Origin: Micromonospora sp. WMMD980
Lineage (GTDB): Bacteria > Actinomycetota > Actinomycetes > Mycobacteriales > Micromonosporaceae
Length of the DNA: 64,000 bases
Assembly: GCF_029626035.1 (NCBI RefSeq)
Contig: NZ_JARUBE010000003.1
Location: 3,472,001-3,536,000 of the forward strand
Direction: 5' to 3'
In this document: positions 23,488 through 31,881 of the stretch, in pieces
Layout: each line of letters starts with the position of its first letter
How positions within the stretch are numbered: the stretch's first letter is position 1
The notes under the pieces: model-generated
The model's input: only the letters and a program-made list of their open reading frames with translations
Told to the model about the DNA's origin: nothing
Databases searched by the model: none
Program-made: the position numbers and the translations under genes

Positions 23488-25961
23488 TGCGGCCGATGCG
23501 GTTGGACATGGCCGGCTTCACCGTCTTCCGCGAGGAGACCACCGTCGACTTCACCGACGCCGACTTCTTCGCGCTCGTCGGCCCGACCGGCTCGGGCAAG
23601 TCCACGGTGCTCGACGCGATCTGCTTCGCGCTCTACGGCACGGTGCCCCGCTGGGGCGGCGCGCGGGGGCTGGCCAACGCGCTCGCGCCGTCGGCCACCG
23701 AGGCCCGGGTCCGGCTGGTCTTCGAGTCCGCCGGCGACCGCTACGTCGCCACCCGGGTGGTGCGCCGCGACGGCCGGGGCACGGTGAAGACGGCGAACGC
23801 CGGGCTCCAGCTCATGCCGCAGGGGTTCGACGTCACCAAGCTCGACACCGGGCTCAGCCCGGACGACCTGGGCGACGTGGTGGCCGGCACGCCGGCCGAG
23901 ATGGAACAGGCGGTGCTCGACGCGGTCGGGCTGCCCTACGAACAGTTCACCTCCTGCGTGGTGCTGCCGCAGGGGCAGTTCGCCGACTTCCTGCACGCCA
24001 AGCCGGCGACCCGCCAGCAGATCCTGGTCAACCTGCTCGGGCTGGGCGTCTACGAGGGCGTGCAGAAGAAGGCGGTGGAGCGCGCCGGACGGGCCGAGGC
24101 GAAGCTGGAGACGGTCGACAAGGTGCTCGGCGGCCTCGCCGACGTCGACGACGCGAGCCTGACCGACGCCCAGGGCCGGGTCGACGCGGTGCGGGAGCTG
24201 GCCGGGGCGGTCGAGGCGGCCGTACCAGAGCTGGAGCGCGCCCGGGCGACGGCGGGTGAGCGGGCGGCGGCGCTGGCCGACCTCGACGCCGAGCTGGGTG
24301 TGCTGGACGGGGTGCGGGCGCCGGAGGGCGTCGCCGAGCTGGCCCGGGCGGTGACCGCGGCCCGGGTGGCCGCCGACGAGGCGACCGCGGCGGTGGGGCT
24401 GGCCGAGGAACGGGAGGAGAAGCTCCGCGGCGAGCTGGCCGCGGCCGGCGACGAGAGCGCGTCACGGGTGCAACTGCGGGCGTACGCCGACCGGGAGCGG
24501 TTGACCGGCGAGGCGGCCACGGTCCGCGCGGCGGTCGACGCGGCGGCCGCCGAGCACGAGGCGGCGCTCGCGGCGCTCGCGGGCGCGCGGGCCGACGCCG
24601 AGCGGGCCGAGGTCGAGCTGGAGGCGGCGTTCCGGGCGCACGAGGAGGCCAAGGCGGCCGACCAGGCGGTGGCGCTGCGGGCGCACCTGGTCGACGGCGC
24701 GCCGTGCCCGGTGTGCGAGCAGGTGGTCGCCACCGTGCCCGCGATGCCGAAGGGCTCGGCGGTGAGCCGGGCGGTCGCGGCCGGCAAGGCGGCACGCGCG
24801 GCGAGCGAGGTCGCCAAGCGGGTGGTGACCGAGCGCGACGCCGCCGCCCGCGACCTGGACCGGGTGCTGTTGCGGGCGCGGGCCGAGCACGACGGGCTCG
24901 CCGCCCGGCTGGCCGAGCTGGACGGGCAGCTCGCCGACGCGCCCGCGCCGGACGCGCTGCGCGCGTCGCTGGCCGAGCACGCCCGGCTCCGGGCGGCGCT
25001 GGACGAGGCGGCCGGCGCGGTCCGGGCCGGCCGGGAGGCGGCCCGCCGGGCCCGCGGCACGCTCGACGGCGCGCAGGACCGGTTGCGCCGCGCCTGGCGC
25101 GAGTTCGACGCGGTCCGCGACGGGCTGGTCCGGTTCGGCCCGCCCGCCGCCGACCGCGACGACGTGGCCGGGGCCTGGGCGGCGCTGGCCGGCTGGGCGG
25201 GCGAGCAGGCCGACCGGCGACGGGCCGACCGGGCCGGGCTGGCCGACTCGGTCGAGGCGGCCGAGCGGGCGGCGGGCGAGGTCGCCGACCGGATCGGCGC
25301 GCTGTTCACCGCCGCCGGGCTGGACGCGCCGGCCGACCCGCTGCGCGACGTGGCGGTGGCGGTCGAACGGGCCGAGGCGGAGCTGCGCCGGCTCACCGAG
25401 CGCCGCGACCAGGCGACCGAGCTGCGCGAGCAGCGGTCCGGCCACGAGCGCGAGGCGCGGGTGGCACGGGCGCTCGCCGGGCACCTGCGGGCCAACAACT
25501 TCGAGCGGTGGCTGCTCACCGAGGCGCTGGACCTGCTCGTCGACGGCGCGTCGCGGATCCTGCGGGAGCTGTCCGGCGGGCAGTACGACCTGGTCCACGA
25601 CAAGGGAGAGTTCTTCGTCGTCGACCACCACGACGCGGGGCTGCGGCGCGGGGTGCGGACGCTGTCCGGCGGCGAGACGTTCCAGGCGTCGCTGGCGCTG
25701 GCGCTGGCGTTGTCGGAGCAGCTCGCGGGCATGTCGACGAGCGCGGCCAGCCTGGAGTCGATCGTGCTGGACGAGGGCTTCGGCACACTGGACGCGGCGA
25801 CGCTGGACACGGTCGCGGCCACGCTGGAGAACCTGGCCGCCCGGGGCGACCGGATGGTCGGCGTGGTCACCCACGTCCCGGCGCTCGCCGAGCGGATCCC
25901 GGTGCGCTTCGAGGTCCGCAAGGACGCCCGCACCGCGCGCATCGAGCGGACCGGCCTGTGA
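23487..25961 (+). CDS. sbcC: Exonuclease SbcC (Rad50-like)
   Basis: This 824-residue SMC-type ATPase has Walker A GPTGSGKST at 32-40, long Ala/Glu/Arg-rich coiled coils on both sides of a zinc hook CPVC (C407 and C410), and the ABC signature LSGGE at 726-730 followed by the Walker B VLDEGFGTLD. It dimerises through the hook and clamps DNA for SbcD. The ATG at 23487 is chosen because it shares a base with the sbcD stop and the conserved MRPMRLDMAGF start follows; the frame is open well upstream but only as a shadow of sbcD. It is shorter than E. coli SbcC, mostly in the coiled coils. Confidence 0.94.
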   Translation: MRPMRLDMAGFTVFREETTVDFTDADFFALVGPTGSGKSTVLDAICFALYGTVPRWGGARGLANALAPSATEARVRLVFESAGDRYVATRVVRRDGRGTVKTANAGLQLMPQGFDVTKLDTGLSPDDLGDVVAGTPAEMEQAVLDAVGLPYEQFTSCVVLPQGQFADFLHAKPATRQQILVNLLGLGVYEGVQKKAVERAGRAEAKLETVDKVLGGLADVDDASLTDAQGRVDAVRELAGAVEAAVPELERARATAGERAAALADLDAELGVLDGVRAPEGVAELARAVTAARVAADEATAAVGLAEEREEKLRGELAAAGDESASRVQLRAYADRERLTGEAATVRAAVDAAAAEHEAALAALAGARADAERAEVELEAAFRAHEEAKAADQAVALRAHLVDGAPCPVCEQVVATVPAMPKGSAVSRAVAAGKAARAASEVAKRVVTERDAAARDLDRVLLRARAEHDGLAARLAELDGQLADAPAPDALRASLAEHARLRAALDEAAGAVRAGREAARRARGTLDGAQDRLRRAWREFDAVRDGLVRFGPPAADRDDVAGAWAALAGWAGEQADRRRADRAGLADSVEAAERAAGEVADRIGALFTAAGLDAPADPLRDVAVAVERAEAELRRLTERRDQATELREQRSGHEREARVARALAGHLRANNFERWLLTEALDLLVDGASRILRELSGGQYDLVHDKGEFFVVDHHDAGLRRGVRTLSGGETFQASLALALALSEQLAGMSTSAASLESIVLDEGFGTLDAATLDTVAATLENLAARGDRMVGVVTHVPALAERIPVRFEVRKDARTARIERTGL

Positions 25962-26932
25962 CGCGGCCGGGACAGGCCCGGTTCTTCGTCGACTCGTGGG
26001 ATCCGGCCTACGGTGCGTCGTTCGAGGCCGCCGGCGGGACCGGGCCGGCGGCGCCGAGCAGCGCGCAGGTGGAGGCCGACGTCGAGCTGCCGGTCACCGA
26101 CTGGCGGGCGATCGACGTCCGCCCGGGCGTGCGGGCGCCGGACGTGGTGCTGCTCGTCGACGGGGTACGCCGGATCGACGCCAGCGTCTGGACGGCCGAG
26201 GAGGACGGCGGCTCGTTCCCCGGCATCGCCGCCTCGTACGCCGCCGGGGTGGTCCGCTGCGACCTGGACCGGGGCGCCGCCGAGCTGGCCGGGGCCCGGG
26301 TGGGGCGGGGGTTGTTCACCGCCAGCCCGTCGGCGCAGGACGTGGTGGCCGGCGCGATCCGTTACCCGGTGCACCGGGTCGGCGGCACCGGCGAGCTGAG
26401 CAAGCTGCCGGCCGCGGTGCAGGGCCCGCTCACCGCGCTGGAGGTGGCCGTCTCCGACGCGGTGCGCGCCGACGGCGACCTGCTGGTGGTGGACGGTCCG
26501 CTGCGCAGCCGGCGTAACCTGCCGCGCACCCTCGGCTACATCAAGACCCAGCACAGCCAGTATCTGGACGCCCGGCTCACCGCGGTGGTGACCGGGTTGG
26601 CGCCGGGTCAGCGCTGCCCGGTGTTCCGGCTGGGCACGGCGTGGGGCGGCTGGTCCTGGTATCTGCGACTGCCGGTGGCCGCCGGGGCGCCCTGGGCGGG
26701 CATCGTGCGGATGGAGTGCTCGGCCGACCTGACCGTGCCGGAGGCGATCGCGCTGGCCGACCTGTCGCTGGTCACGCTGCCCCGGTTCGCGTCCACGCCG
26801 TACAAGGACCCGCGCGCCCCGCAGAACCTGGTGCCGATCGCCGGGCTGGAACGCCGGCTGCGCGGGATGCTCGGCGACGCGCGGCTGCTGCACCGGGTGC
26901 TCACCTCGGCGGCGCGCGGGATCCGGCGCTGA
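25958..26932 (+). CDS. nurA: NurA domain nuclease
   Basis: This 324-residue protein fits the NurA 5'-3' nuclease family: an early DVVLLVDGVRRIDASVW strand carrying the DxG metal site (about 61-77), a second acidic strand LLVVDGPL (about 172-179), the GYIKTQHSQYL segment, a WSWYLRLP strand, and a C-terminal VTLPRFASTPYKDPRAPQN motif like the conserved Pro-Arg-Ala end of NurA. NurA works with HerA to resect DNA ends. It overlaps sbcC by GTGA and the next gene by TGATG. The family call rests on these motifs plus the operon context with HerA and SbcCD. Confidence 0.8.
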   Translation: MTRPGQARFFVDSWDPAYGASFEAAGGTGPAAPSSAQVEADVELPVTDWRAIDVRPGVRAPDVVLLVDGVRRIDASVWTAEEDGGSFPGIAASYAAGVVRCDLDRGAAELAGARVGRGLFTASPSAQDVVAGAIRYPVHRVGGTGELSKLPAAVQGPLTALEVAVSDAVRADGDLLVVDGPLRSRRNLPRTLGYIKTQHSQYLDARLTAVVTGLAPGQRCPVFRLGTAWGGWSWYLRLPVAAGAPWAGIVRMECSADLTVPEAIALADLSLVTLPRFASTPYKDPRAPQNLVPIAGLERRLRGMLGDARLLHRVLTSAARGIRR

Positions 26933-27789
26933 TGGGCCGGCGGCGCGACGCCGACCGGATGGCGGCGGACGTGGACACCGGCCGGGCCGAGCTGGTGCCG
27001 GACCGGGACCGACCCCGCTCGTGGACGCTGCTGCTGGACGGCGCGCCGCAGTCGCACGTGGACCTGGCCGATCCGACGCATCTGGAGTTCGAGTACGTCC
27101 GCCGGCTGGCCGCCGCGCTCGACCTGGTGGCGCCCGCCGGCACACCGCTGCGGGTGCTGCACCTGGGCGGCGGCGCGCTCACCCTGCCCCGCTACGTCCA
27201 GGCCACCCGGCCCGGCTCGACGCAGCGGGTGTCCGAGGTGGACGGCGCGCTGGTGGAGCTGGTTCGGCGGGAGTTGCCCTGGCCGTCCGACCCCCGGCTG
27301 CGGGTGCGGGTGGCCGACGCCCGGGCCACGCTGTCGTCCAGCCGCGACGGCGGGTACGACGTGATCGTCGCGGACGTGTTCGCCGGCGCCCGCACGCCCG
27401 CCCACCTGACCTCGGTGGAGTACGCCGCCGAGGTGGCCCGGGTGCTGGCGCCCGACGGCTGTTACCTGGCGAACGTGGCCGACGGCCCGCCGCTGCGGCA
27501 CGCCCGCGGGCAGGTCGCCACCGTGCGTACCGTGCTGCCCCGGGCGTGCCTGGTGGGCGACGCGGCGGTGCTGCGCGGCCGGCGCTACGGCAACCTGGTG
27601 CTGGTGGCGTCCCGGGTGGAGCCGCCGGTGCCGGAGCTGGCCCGACGCGCGGCCGGCGACTGGTTCCCCGGTCGGGTGGTGGCCGGTGACGAGCTGGACC
27701 GGTTCGCCGGCGGGTTGCCGGTGGTGCGCGACGCGGACGCCGTCGACTCCACGCCACCGCCGCCAGGAATTTTTTCCGTCAAACGTTGA
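26932..27789 (+). CDS. Spermidine-synthase-like protein
   Basis: This 285-residue protein has the Rossmann fold of the spermidine synthase family: VLHLGGGALTLPRY (about 64-77), an acidic strand-two residue in VSEVDGALVELVRREL, VADARATL, and the DVIVADVFAGARTPAHLTS active-site region. It lacks the N-terminal membrane region of fused forms and some catalytic-site residues cannot be verified, so it may be a methyltransferase-like relative rather than a true aminopropyltransferase. It shares a TGATG overlap with nurA and is the last gene of the herA operon. A link to DNA repair is only positional. Confidence 0.75.
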   Translation: MGRRRDADRMAADVDTGRAELVPDRDRPRSWTLLLDGAPQSHVDLADPTHLEFEYVRRLAAALDLVAPAGTPLRVLHLGGGALTLPRYVQATRPGSTQRVSEVDGALVELVRRELPWPSDPRLRVRVADARATLSSSRDGGYDVIVADVFAGARTPAHLTSVEYAAEVARVLAPDGCYLANVADGPPLRHARGQVATVRTVLPRACLVGDAAVLRGRRYGNLVLVASRVEPPVPELARRAAGDWFPGRVVAGDELDRFAGGLPVVRDADAVDSTPPPPGIFSVKR

Positions 27790-27997
27790 TCCGATCGGCG
27801 GACCGGTGCGTATCCCCGGGCGGCCATGCCCGTGGGGGGCCGGCTGATGTCATTGGACACCGGAGGTCTGCATGCATGCGGTGGCGGCCGGCTGGCACGG
27901 CGAGGTGGCGAGGCCCGAGTGGATGTTCGCCCGGGCACAGCCGCACTCGCGCGCGTCGCGCTCGACCCGGGGGGTCGACGCGCGTCCCGCCGATCGC

Positions 27998-28003
27998 CAG
28001 AAT
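27998..28003 (+). promoter_or_regulatory. -10 element of the sigma factor gene
   Basis: CAGAAT ends 6 nt before GTG 28010, matching the leaderless spacing seen throughout the window. It argues for GTG 28010 rather than the ATG at 27872 as the start of the sigma factor. Confidence 0.55.
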
Positions 28004-28009
28004 GACCCG

Positions 28010-28573
28010 GTGCCGCCCCCGCGACCCGCACCCGGCCGCCACCAGGCGACCTCCGCCGAGGCCAGTCACTCGGACCAGCTGATCCGCCTGCTCTACGCCG
28101 AACACGCCGGCCCGCTGCTGATGTTCGTGATGCGGCTGACCGGTGGGGACCGGCAGCGCGCCGAGGACATCGTGCAGGAGACGCTGCTGCGGGCCTGGCG
28201 CAACGCGCACCGTCTCGGCGGGCCGGGCCAGGGTTCGCTGCGGCCGTGGCTGGTCACGGTGGCCCGGCGGATCGCCATCGACGAGCACCGCAGTGAGCAG
28301 GCCCGCCCGGCGGAGACGTACGACCGGGACCTGACCGCGTTCGCCGAGTCGGACAGCACCGACCGGGTGCTGCGCACGATGACCGTGGCGGACGCGCTGC
28401 GTACCCTGAGCCAGTCGCACCGGGAGATCCTGGTGGCGACGTACTTCCGCGGTCGGACCGTGCCCGAGGCGGCGGAGGAGCTGGGCCTTCCGCTCGGCAC
28501 CGCCAAGTCCCGGGTCTACTACGCGCTGCGCGCGCTGCGCACCGCTCTGCAGGAGAGGGGGGTGACGGAATGA
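28010..28573 (+). CDS. ECF RNA polymerase sigma factor
   Basis: This 187-residue sigma-70 family factor contains only regions 2 and 4. Region 2 includes LLMFVMRLTGGDRQRAEDIV and the -10-recognition helix LLRAWRNAHRL; region 4 is LRTLSQSHREILVATYF with the helix-turn-helix GRTVPEAAEELGLPLGTAKS. An upstream in-frame ATG at 27872 would add 46 residues of low-complexity sequence, so GTG 28010 with its -10 hexamer is preferred. The anti-sigma gene follows with an ATGA overlap, so the two are made in balance. The regulated genes are not known; the adjacent secreted lipoprotein gene is a candidate. It resembles the SigL/SigK groups of mycobacteria. Confidence 0.9.
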   Translation: MPPPRPAPGRHQATSAEASHSDQLIRLLYAEHAGPLLMFVMRLTGGDRQRAEDIVQETLLRAWRNAHRLGGPGQGSLRPWLVTVARRIAIDEHRSEQARPAETYDRDLTAFAESDSTDRVLRTMTVADALRTLSQSHREILVATYFRGRTVPEAAEELGLPLGTAKSRVYYALRALRTALQERGVTE

Positions 28574-29355
28574 GCCGGGCCGACCACATGGACGTCGCCG
28601 CGTATGCGCTCGGCGTGCTGGACGCACAGGACGCCGAGCGGTTCGAGGAGCACCTGGCCACCTGCTGGGCGTGTGCGGCGGAACTGGAGACGATGGTGCC
28701 GGTGGTGGGGATGCTCGCCGACATCGACGGCGAGTCGATGGCCGCGCTGGAGCAGACGCACACCGATCCGGCGCTGCTGGACCGGACGCTGGTGTCGGTG
28801 CGGCGGGACCGCCGGCGTACCCGGGTGCGGCAGTTGCTCGCCACCGCGGCGGCGGTCGTCGTGTTCGGTGGCCTGAGCGCTGTCGCGGCCGGGTTCCTCG
28901 GCGGCGAGGCGCCGTCGACGCCGCAGGCCGGGCCGACGCGGAGTGTGCCCACCGCGGCGCCGAGCAGCACCACCCCGACCGACCCGAACCGGCCGGGCCT
29001 GGGCGGTGACCGGGAGATCGAGGGTGACGAGCACAATGCCACCGACCCGGGCACCGGTGTGAAGACCACGATGTGGCTGGCGAAGAAGGAGTACGGCACC
29101 CAGATCAGCCTGCAACTGAACCGGCTACCGGGTCCGCGCACCTGCCGGCTGCTGGTGGTGCGCAAGAACGCCACCAGCGAGGTGGTCGGCACGTGGTCGG
29201 TGCCGGGCAGCGGCTACGGCACCAACCAGAACCCGCTCGGGTTGGAGCTGACCGCGTCCACCTCGGCCCCGCTGGGTGACATCGCGAAGGTCCAGGTGCA
29301 GTCGGTGGACGTCAACGGGGTGGCGAGCCCGCTGGTGACGGTCGCCGACCTCTGA
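28570..29355 (+). CDS. Zinc-finger anti-sigma factor
   Basis: The 261-residue protein begins with a cytoplasmic zinc-binding anti-sigma domain with H28, C32 and C35 in the HxxxCxxC pattern. A membrane helix follows at about 95-115 (ATAAAVVVFGGLSAVAAGF), then a Thr/Pro-rich linker and an extracellular beta-rich domain (about 160-260) that may sense an envelope signal. It overlaps the sigma factor gene by 4 bases and should hold that factor inactive at the membrane. A strong terminator follows. Confidence 0.9.
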   Translation: MSRADHMDVAAYALGVLDAQDAERFEEHLATCWACAAELETMVPVVGMLADIDGESMAALEQTHTDPALLDRTLVSVRRDRRRTRVRQLLATAAAVVVFGGLSAVAAGFLGGEAPSTPQAGPTRSVPTAAPSSTTPTDPNRPGLGGDREIEGDEHNATDPGTGVKTTMWLAKKEYGTQISLQLNRLPGPRTCRLLVVRKNATSEVVGTWSVPGSGYGTNQNPLGLELTASTSAPLGDIAKVQVQSVDVNGVASPLVTVADL

Positions 29356-29366
29356 TCCACCGTGCC

Positions 29367-29401
29367 GACGGCGCCGGGCGGCTTGGCCGCCCGGCGCCGT
29401 C
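29367..29401 (+). terminator. Strong hairpin terminator after the anti-sigma gene
   Basis: A perfect 16-bp stem (GACGGCGCCGGGCGGC and complement) with a 3-nt loop begins 11 bases after the stop codon. Confidence 0.8.
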
Positions 29402-29455
29402 GCGTCGTTTCGCGGACTCTCCCCTCGTGGTGCCGCACGCGCGCCGGGCGGGAAC

Positions 29456-29502
29456 GGTTCAACCGATCCACTGTGAAATGGACCACCCTTCCCGGTTCAA
29501 CC
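29456..29502 (+). promoter_or_regulatory. Direct repeat GGTTCAACC before the lipoprotein gene
   Basis: GGTTCAACC occurs at 29456-29464 and 29494-29502, 38 bases apart, the second directly preceding a TTGACA hexamer (29503-29508). The pair may be activator or repressor sites for the lipoprotein gene. Confidence 0.45.
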
Positions 29503-29557
29503 TTGACAGCACCGTCGCCCGTACTACTCGGCGAACTGCCAAGAACGAGGAGGGCAC

Positions 29558-30214
29558 GTGGCACACCACATGCGGACGACCGTCATCGTCGCGAGCGCGA
29601 TGGTCGCACTTACGGCCTGCGCCCCCGCGGGCTACAACGGGGCGAACTCGGGCGCGGCGGAGCCGGTCGCCGTCGCCGCGGCCGAGCCCACCGCGGCTGC
29701 CGAACCGGAGGCGTCGGCCTCACCCGAGGAGCCGGCCGCCGACAAGGCGCCCCCGTCGGACGTGAAGCTCACCGACCAGTTGGTCGGCAAGAAGCTGCCC
29801 CGGATGGGCAAGGTCGTCACCGACCAGGACGGCTGGGTGTTGTACCGGTTCGACAAGGACTCGTCGAACCCGGCGCAGTCCAACTGCGTGGACAAGTGCG
29901 CCGAGGTCTGGCCGCCGGCGCTGACCGACGGCAACCCGCAGCTCCAGGGCGTCTCCGACGACAAGGTCGGCACGGTCACCCGGCAGGACGGCACCCGCCA
30001 GATCACCATCGGCGACTGGCCGGTCTACCGCTACGTCGGCGACAAGAAGCCGGGCCAGTGGAAGGGCCAGGGCGTCGGCGGCACCTGGTTCGTCGTCGAC
30101 CCGAACGGCAAGAAGAACCTGACCTGCCTGCCGACGGGCACCCCGAAGGCGGTCGCCCCGCCGGCGTCCGGTGACTCGGGCAGCTCGGGCGGCGGCTCGG
30201 ACTACTCGTACTGA
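29558..30214 (+). CDS. Secreted-repeat lipoprotein (COG4315 type)
   Basis: This 218-residue lipoprotein has a signal peptide with lipobox LTAC (Cys21), an Ala/Glu/Pro-rich linker (22-68), and two copies of the secreted-repeat motif: GWVLYRFDKDSSNPAQSNC (about 97-115) followed by CAEVWPP, and GDWPVYRYVGDKKPGQWKGQ (about 149-168) followed by GTWFVV. The biochemical role of the family is not known; members are cell-surface proteins often near ECF sigma genes. GTG 29558 lies close behind an AGGAGG site; an ATG five codons on is an alternative. The upstream region has TTGACA at 29503 and two GGTTCAACC repeats. Confidence 0.85.
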   Translation: MAHHMRTTVIVASAMVALTACAPAGYNGANSGAAEPVAVAAAEPTAAAEPEASASPEEPAADKAPPSDVKLTDQLVGKKLPRMGKVVTDQDGWVLYRFDKDSSNPAQSNCVDKCAEVWPPALTDGNPQLQGVSDDKVGTVTRQDGTRQITIGDWPVYRYVGDKKPGQWKGQGVGGTWFVVDPNGKKNLTCLPTGTPKAVAPPASGDSGSSGGGSDYSY

Positions 30215-30226
30215 CCGCACCGGACA

Positions 30227-30267
30227 CGGTGACCGGCCGCCGCCGGGGAGGGCGCGGCCGGTCACCG
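30227..30267 (+). terminator. Hairpin terminator after the lipoprotein gene
   Basis: A perfect 14-bp stem (CGGTGACCGGCCGC and complement) encloses a 13-nt loop, 13 bases after the stop codon. Confidence 0.75.
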
Positions 30268-30377
30268 TCGTGGACCCGGGAGGTGGGGCGCACCGGCATC
30301 GCCCCGCCTCCCGGCACGGACACCACCGCGCGCCCGCAGCGTGCGGCGGTGTCCGCCGTCACGACGAGCACGCGTGG

Positions 30378-30383
30378 CAGAGT
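30378..30383 (+). promoter_or_regulatory. -10 element of the DNA glycosylase gene
   Basis: CAGAGT ends 6 nt before GTG 30390 and supports that start for a leaderless message. Confidence 0.5.
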
Positions 30384-30389
30384 GGCGGG

Positions 30390-31304
30390 GTGACCTCGCC
30401 CGCCGCCCGCCGGACGCTGCGCCCGCCGGCCGGCTACCGACTCGCCGCCTCGGTGCGGGCGCTGACGTTCAGCCCCTACGACCCGTGCGCGCGGATCGCC
30501 GCCGGCAGTTTCTGGTGGGCCGCCCGCACCCCGGACGGTCCGGCCACGCTGACGCTGCGACCGGAGGCCGGCGAGTTGGTCGCCGAGGGGTACGGGCCGG
30601 GCGCGGCGTGGGTGATCGACCGCGCCGACGGGGTGGCCGGGCTGCGCGACGACCTGACCGGGTTCCCCGCGCTGGCCGCCCGGCACCCGCTGGTGGCCCG
30701 GCTGGCCCGTCAGCACCACGGGCTGCGGATGCCGGCCACCGGCCAGGTCTTCGCGCGGCTGCTGCGGGCCGTCTTCGAGCAGAAGGTCACCGGCAAGGAG
30801 GCGTACCGGGCGTACGCCGCGACCGTGCGGCACTTCCGCGAGCCGGCGCCGGGTCCGCTGCAGCCGCTGCTGCTGCCGCCGGAGCCGGCCGCGGTGGCGG
30901 CCACGCCGTACTGGGTGTTCCACCCGTTCGGGGTGGAGCAGCGCCGGGCGGACACGCTGCGCCGCGCGGCGGCCGTCGCGGACCGGCTGGAACGCTGCCC
31001 GGACGCGGCCGAGGCCACCCGCCGGCTCACCGCGATCGCCGGCATCGGGCCGTGGACCGCCGCCGAGGTGGTCCGGATCGCGTACGGGGACCCGGACGCG
31101 GTGAGCGTCGGCGACTACCACGTGCCGAACACCGTGGCCTGGGCGCTGGCCGGGGAGCCGCGCGGGGACGACGCGCGGATGCTGGCGCTGCTGGAGCCGT
31201 TCGCCGGTCACCGGGGGCGGGTGTGCGTGCTGCTGGAGGCGGCCGGCGTCCAGGCGCCGAGGTACGGGCCGCGCGCCCCGATCCGCTCCTTCGCCCGCTA
31301 CTGA
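30390..31304 (+). CDS. AlkA-type DNA-3-methyladenine glycosylase
   Basis: This 304-residue protein belongs to the helix-hairpin-helix GPD superfamily. The HhH motif is LTAIAGIGPWTAAEVVRIA (about 213-231), followed by the catalytic aspartate in VSVGDYHVPN (D242). The N-terminal AlkA-like beta region (about 10-110) and the FARLLRAVFEQKVTGKEAY segment complete the family layout. It would excise alkylated bases to start base-excision repair. The long upstream reading frame is a shadow of the lipoprotein gene, so GTG 30390 is chosen, backed by its -10 hexamer. It is one of several DNA-repair genes in the window. Confidence 0.88.
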   Translation: MTSPAARRTLRPPAGYRLAASVRALTFSPYDPCARIAAGSFWWAARTPDGPATLTLRPEAGELVAEGYGPGAAWVIDRADGVAGLRDDLTGFPALAARHPLVARLARQHHGLRMPATGQVFARLLRAVFEQKVTGKEAYRAYAATVRHFREPAPGPLQPLLLPPEPAAVAATPYWVFHPFGVEQRRADTLRRAAAVADRLERCPDAAEATRRLTAIAGIGPWTAAEVVRIAYGDPDAVSVGDYHVPNTVAWALAGEPRGDDARMLALLEPFAGHRGRVCVLLEAAGVQAPRYGPRAPIRSFARY

Positions 31305-31308
31305 CCGG

Positions 31309-31809
31309 TCAGCGGCCGGCGCAGAGCCGGCGCAGCGTGCGCCCCAGCCACCAGGCGTACACCAACTGGAAGCCCCGGGTGACCGGCCCGGCGGCCCGCA
31401 CGTACCAGTGTGCCGGCCGACTGAACGCGGTCACCTCGAAGAAGGTCCCGCCGGGACCACGGGTGACCAGGAACGCCTCCTCGCCGATCTCCGGGTGCCC
31501 GGGCAGCGTGCCGTAGCCGAAGCCGGCCCGGTCCGGTTCGTCGACCGCCCAGACCACCTCGGTCGGGCCCCAGAGGCGCGCCGGACCGACGCCGAGGCCC
31601 GGCGTGACCCGCACCCCGGGCGCGGCGCGCGGCGCGTCGGCGCGCATCACCACGCCGGCGGCGCGGTGCAGCCGCCAGCCGAGCACCGCGTCCGCCGCGA
31701 CCGGGAAGCCGCCGTCCGGCAGCCGGACCCGGTGGCGCAGGTGGTGGTAGCCGGCCGGCAGGCCGCCGTCGCGGGTCGCTCCCACCTCGGGGTACGTCAG
31801 CTCGGCCAC
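31309..31809 (-). CDS. DUF1990 family protein
   Basis: This 166-residue protein fits DUF1990 (UPF0548): LTYPEVGATRDGGLPAGYHH at the start, LGWRLHRAAG near 45-54, the FGYGTLPGHPEIGEEAFLV motif (about 95-113) and FSRPAHWYVRAAGPV near the C-terminus. The family has no established function. I prefer the second of two nearby GTGs (31809) because GAGGAG lies at a workable distance from it; GTG 31818 would lie on top of that site. It ends only 4 bases from the glycosylase stop codon, convergently. Confidence 0.8.
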   Translation of the reverse strand: MAELTYPEVGATRDGGLPAGYHHLRHRVRLPDGGFPVAADAVLGWRLHRAAGVVMRADAPRAAPGVRVTPGLGVGPARLWGPTEVVWAVDEPDRAGFGYGTLPGHPEIGEEAFLVTRGPGGTFFEVTAFSRPAHWYVRAAGPVTRGFQLVYAWWLGRTLRRLCAGR

Positions 31810-31881
31810 GTCGGCCACCTCCTCGCGCGGGGACACCCGCCAGGGTACGACCGCCCGCGGCGGATGTGCTGAGCTGAGCCG

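Noticed and set aside
20578..26932. HerA-based antiphage defence system
   Set aside because: Known defence HerA genes pair with DUF4297, SIR2 or similar effectors; here the partners are general repair nucleases, so a housekeeping repair role is more likely.
24050..27145. 1031-codon minus-strand frame opposite sbcC and nurA
   Set aside because: It is a Ser/Arg/Ala-rich shadow typical of GC-rich coding DNA; the plus strand carries motif-complete genes.
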